Shown: positions 6,794 through 8,620 of the stretch, one piece after another
Position numbering within the stretch: position 1 is the stretch's first letter
Layout: every line of letters begins with the position of its first letter
Source: an uncultured Clostridia bacterium
GTDB lineage: Bacteria > Bacillota > Clostridia > Christensenellales > UBA3700
Reading direction: 5' to 3'
Length of the DNA stretch: 8,620 nt
Assembly: GCA_947176115.1 (NCBI GenBank)
Contig: CAMWPK010000056.1
Location: forward strand, 1-8,620
Notes under the pieces: generated by a model
Database searches by the model: none
What the model was told of the DNA's origin: nothing
The model's input: the letters and a program-made list of their open reading frames with translations, nothing else
Translations under genes and position numbers: made by a program

Positions 6794-8011
6794 ATGAACA
6801 GACTGAAAAACTATAAACACACATTTAATTCTTGTTGCGTTGCGATAGCAATTCAAGCAATCGAAATAAATCTTCCGCCATTGCTTTTCGTCAGTTTCCA
6901 AGACGAATTTGCCATATCTCTCACAGGACTTACGGCGCTTATAACTTTGACATTTGTAGTACAGCTATTAATGGACGCTTTGAGCGCTAAAATTATGGAC
7001 AAAATAGGTTATCGCACCACTATGATTTTGTCGCACGTCTTTGTTGCTACAGGCGCAATTTTATTGGGAACGTTGCCCTATATCCTCACTCCCTACACAG
7101 GTCTTATTATCTCAATAATCATTATGTCAATGGGAGGCGGTCTGATTGAAGTAATCACATCGCCTATAGTCGAAGCTATCCCCAATCAAAAAGAAGGCAA
7201 ATTATCTCTTATGCACTCGTTTTATAGCTTTGGCTATCTATTTACAGTACTGATGACAGTACTATACTTCCTTGTATTTGACAGAGCGCAATGGCGATAC
7301 TTGGTATTTGCAGTGGCGATTATACCCGTAATCAACGGCATATTCTTTTTCTTCGCGCCATGCACCACTCTCAATGAACAACGCGGTGAAAGCATAAGTC
7401 TAAAAGGCTTGATAAAGACCAAGTCATTCTACCTTTTTTTGGTTCTGATACTATGCGCGGGAGCCATGGAGCAAGCGATAAGCCAATGGGTATCTTACTT
7501 TGCGGAAAAAGGTCTGAGTCTGAGTAAAGACGTGGGCGATTTGGTAGGTCCGTTTAGTTTTGCTCTTCTAATGGGATTGGGCAGATTATTTTATGGACTT
7601 TTTGGATATAAAATTCATATTAAAAAAATACTCCCTATTGCGGGAGTAGGCTGTTTGATTTGTTATATTACAGCAGTCGCCAGCAAATCCGCGCTACTTA
7701 GCTTAATAGCCTGCGCGCTTTGCGGTCTAACAGTCAGTATCACTTGGCCGTGCGCATTAGATATCGCGTCAAAGAATATTCCGCAAGGCGGAACGGCAAT
7801 GTTTGCTCTGCTGGCGTTGGGAGGCGATATAGGATGTACGGTAGGACCGAGTATAGTCGGCTACGTTTCTGACGTGTCGCCTTACGGTCTAAAAGGCGGA
7901 ATAGCTACGGCAATCATATTTGCAGTAATATTTGTAATTATGTCGCTGATTTTGCTCAAAAGCAAAAAAGAAGTTAAGTCAATTCAGCTCCCTAGGCTTA
8001 ACTTGGAGTGA
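6794..8011 (+). CDS. Major facilitator superfamily (MFS) permease, substrate unknown
   Basis: This is an inner-membrane secondary transporter of 405 residues with about twelve hydrophobic segments. The loop after the second segment, around residues 61-74 (D61, K66, D69, G72, R74), fits the MFS motif A pattern. A central hydrophilic loop near residues 190-210 separates the two halves. The segment GGGLIEVITSPIVEAIP followed by MHSFYSFG recalls FucP-like and related sugar MFS proteins, but substrate cannot be assigned. A TTG at 6791 directly precedes the ATG at 6794; the ATG is preferred. The upstream ribosome binding site is weak (AGAG at 6778-6781, 12 nt from the ATG and 9 from the TTG), so TTG cannot be excluded. 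The last codons and the TGA lie inside an inverted repeat. A run of seven T at 7434-7440 lies in the coding sequence, with the frame intact. Confidence 0.9.
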   Translation: MNRLKNYKHTFNSCCVAIAIQAIEINLPPLLFVSFQDEFAISLTGLTALITLTFVVQLLMDALSAKIMDKIGYRTTMILSHVFVATGAILLGTLPYILTPYTGLIISIIIMSMGGGLIEVITSPIVEAIPNQKEGKLSLMHSFYSFGYLFTVLMTVLYFLVFDRAQWRYLVFAVAIIPVINGIFFFFAPCTTLNEQRGESISLKGLIKTKSFYLFLVLILCAGAMEQAISQWVSYFAEKGLSLSKDVGDLVGPFSFALLMGLGRLFYGLFGYKIHIKKILPIAGVGCLICYITAVASKSALLSLIACALCGLTVSITWPCALDIASKNIPQGGTAMFALLALGGDIGCTVGPSIVGYVSDVSPYGLKGGIATAIIFAVIFVIMSLILLKSKKEVKSIQLPRLNLE

Positions 8012-8037
8012 CACTTGACACATTAAGCGAAGCCTAG
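7992..8037. repeat. Inverted repeat spanning the end of the MFS gene
   Basis: CTAGGCTT (7992-7999) and AAGCCTAG (8030-8037) are perfect 8-bp complements separated by 30 nt; an alternative inner pairing is CTTAA (7997-8001) with TTAAG (8023-8027). The element contains the MFS stop codon and lies between two convergent genes, where a terminator is expected. Neither strand has a T run after the stem, so it is not a standard Rho-independent terminator. Confidence 0.5.
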
Positions 8038-8065
8038 TGGCGACGTCAAAAATACCAATTATGTT

Positions 8066-8410
8066 TTACTTAACGAATACTAATATATCTTCTAGCGTCA
8101 TGTCGCATAACTGACAATATACGTAAAGATCTTCTATCGATATGACGGACCTTGCGTCCTCCCAGTTGGCAACTTGAGAATCCGACCAGCCTACGACAGC
8201 GCGAGCAAGCTCGCTTCTTGAGATATGATTGTCCATTTCAAACGTACAGGACGCGCATTTTGCTCCGCCCTCGCAATAGGTCTTACTGTCTTCTTGGCTT
8301 CTGCAATAAGCGCAGACTTTCTTGATAAGTTTTACGTTATGCCTTCTCAAGTACTCAAGATTCTTCCCCGTCTTTATCCAGTCGACGGTTCTTCCGCATA
8401 ATTGTTCCAT
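8066..8410 (-). CDS. Small XRE-type helix-turn-helix regulator with Cys-rich, probably metal-binding insert
   Basis: This is a 114-residue probable DNA-binding regulator. Residues 16-24 (KNLEYLRRH) look like helix 1 of an XRE/Cro fold. Residues 63-112 supply the rest: ISRSELARA (helix 2), SDSQVANWE (recognition helix, 76-84), then ISIEDLYVYCQLCDMTLEDIL. Between them, residues 25-62 form an insert with C33-x2-C36, C46 and C52-x2-C55, a likely zinc or redox centre. C5, C99 and C102 are additional. The ATG at 8410 is supported by GGAG on the minus strand (8421-8418) with a 7-nt spacer. I recall similar Clostridial proteins of unknown target but cannot name a family. It stands alone, facing away from a strong promoter at the right edge, which it may control. 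The DNA-binding role is inferred from motif pattern. Confidence 0.8.
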   Translation of the reverse strand: MEQLCGRTVDWIKTGKNLEYLRRHNVKLIKKVCAYCRSQEDSKTYCEGGAKCASCTFEMDNHISRSELARAVVGWSDSQVANWEDARSVISIEDLYVYCQLCDMTLEDILVFVK

Positions 8411-8439
8411 AAATACGCTCCGATTCGTTTTGTGTATTG

Positions 8440-8469
8440 ATTATAACATATATAATAACGGAAAATCAA
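8440..8469 (-). promoter_or_regulatory. Promoter of the XRE regulator gene
   Basis: On the minus strand, TTGATT (8469-8464) is followed by an 18-nt spacer and TATAAT (8445-8440). The predicted start near 8433 gives a 5' leader of about 23 nt that includes the GGAG ribosome binding site, a conventional arrangement. Confidence 0.65.
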
Positions 8470-8559
8470 GCCTTTATCTCTCTATAAACTTATAAGCAAA
8501 TTCCCTTAGCAATTTTTTTGAGCAATAAAAGTCAATAAAAATAATTTGAAAAAAATATT

Positions 8560-8580
8560 TTGTTACTATTGACATAACAA
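8560..8580. promoter_or_regulatory. Operator-like inverted repeat over a -35 element
   Basis: TTGTTA (8560-8565) and TAACAA (8575-8580) are perfect 6-bp inverted arms separated by 9 nt, centred on the -35 hexamer TTGACA (8569-8574). Size and position suit a dimeric repressor that would block polymerase. The adjacent XRE protein is the obvious candidate, by position only. Confidence 0.4.
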
Positions 8581-8597
8581 TTTTTGTATTATATAAT
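8569..8597 (+). promoter_or_regulatory. Perfect-consensus vegetative promoter reading out of the right edge
   Basis: TTGACA (8569-8574), exactly 17 nt, and TATAAT (8592-8597) match the housekeeping sigma-factor consensus at all twelve positions with optimal spacing. The start would be near 8604, and its transcript leaves the window. No gene begins before 8620, so the target is unseen. Confidence 0.8.
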
Positions 8598-8620
8598 TAA
8601 ACTAATAAAAAATATATAAA

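Noticed and set aside
6704..6901. 65-codon minus-strand frame between ymfI and the MFS gene
   Set aside because: It overlaps the MFS N-terminus, has no ribosome binding site and no recognisable protein features.
7434..7440. Run of seven T in the MFS gene as a programmed frameshift or sequencing error
   Set aside because: The frame continues intact with normal membrane segments on both sides, so no frameshift is needed.
8461..8560. Small RNA or short peptide gene in the AT-rich right spacer
   Set aside because: No start codon with an SD site and no stable hairpin with a T tract was found; only promoter-type elements stand out.

Overview
The window reads as a chromosomal segment of a low-to-moderate G+C member of the Bacillota, probably an uncultured Clostridia-like gut lineage. 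This rests on strong AAGGAGG-type Shine-Dalgarno (SD) sites, a YmfI-type reductase, a lipoprotein-type PotD and a Cys-rich XRE regulator of a kind common in Firmicutes. TGA is used as a stop in three genes (potC, the helicase, the MFS gene), so this is not a code-4 mollicute. Placement below phylum level is inference.

Layout: (1) 1-4154, plus strand: a spermidine/putrescine ABC importer operon potA-potB-potC-potD. potA is cut by the left edge. The genes overlap by 1, 7 and 4 nt and each downstream gene has its own SD, so they are tightly coupled. ATPase, two permeases and lipid-anchored binding protein make one complete uptake system. (2) 4155-4261: spacer with a bidirectional hairpin terminator inside a larger nested inverted repeat, plus a degenerate palindromic repeat. 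(3) 4262-5908, minus strand: DEAD-box RNA helicase with a DECD motif II, a DbpA-type RNA-binding domain and a lysine-rich tail. (4) 5909-5964: a 56-nt divergent promoter region in which both genes appear to be transcribed from the A of their own ATG (leaderless). (5) 5965-6696, plus: FabG-like SDR best matched to YmfI, the EF-P 5-aminopentanone reductase. (6) 6794-8011, plus: 12-TM MFS permease of unknown substrate. (7) 8066-8410, minus: small XRE-type regulator with a Cys-rich, probably zinc-binding insert inside the helix-turn-helix fold. (8) 8411-8620: AT-rich spacer without a gene, carrying the regulator's promoter and, pointing out of the right edge, a promoter with perfect consensus TTGACA-N17-TATAAT and an operator-like dyad over its -35.

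The pot genes form one functional unit. The helicase (RNA remodelling) and the YmfI-like reductase (EF-P modification) both bear on translation and share an overlapping promoter region, which suggests but does not prove co-regulation. The least ordinary parts are the paired leaderless starts, the XRE/Cys-module regulator with the strong promoter behind it, and the enlarged PotA. No mobile element, CRISPR array, tRNA or rRNA was seen.
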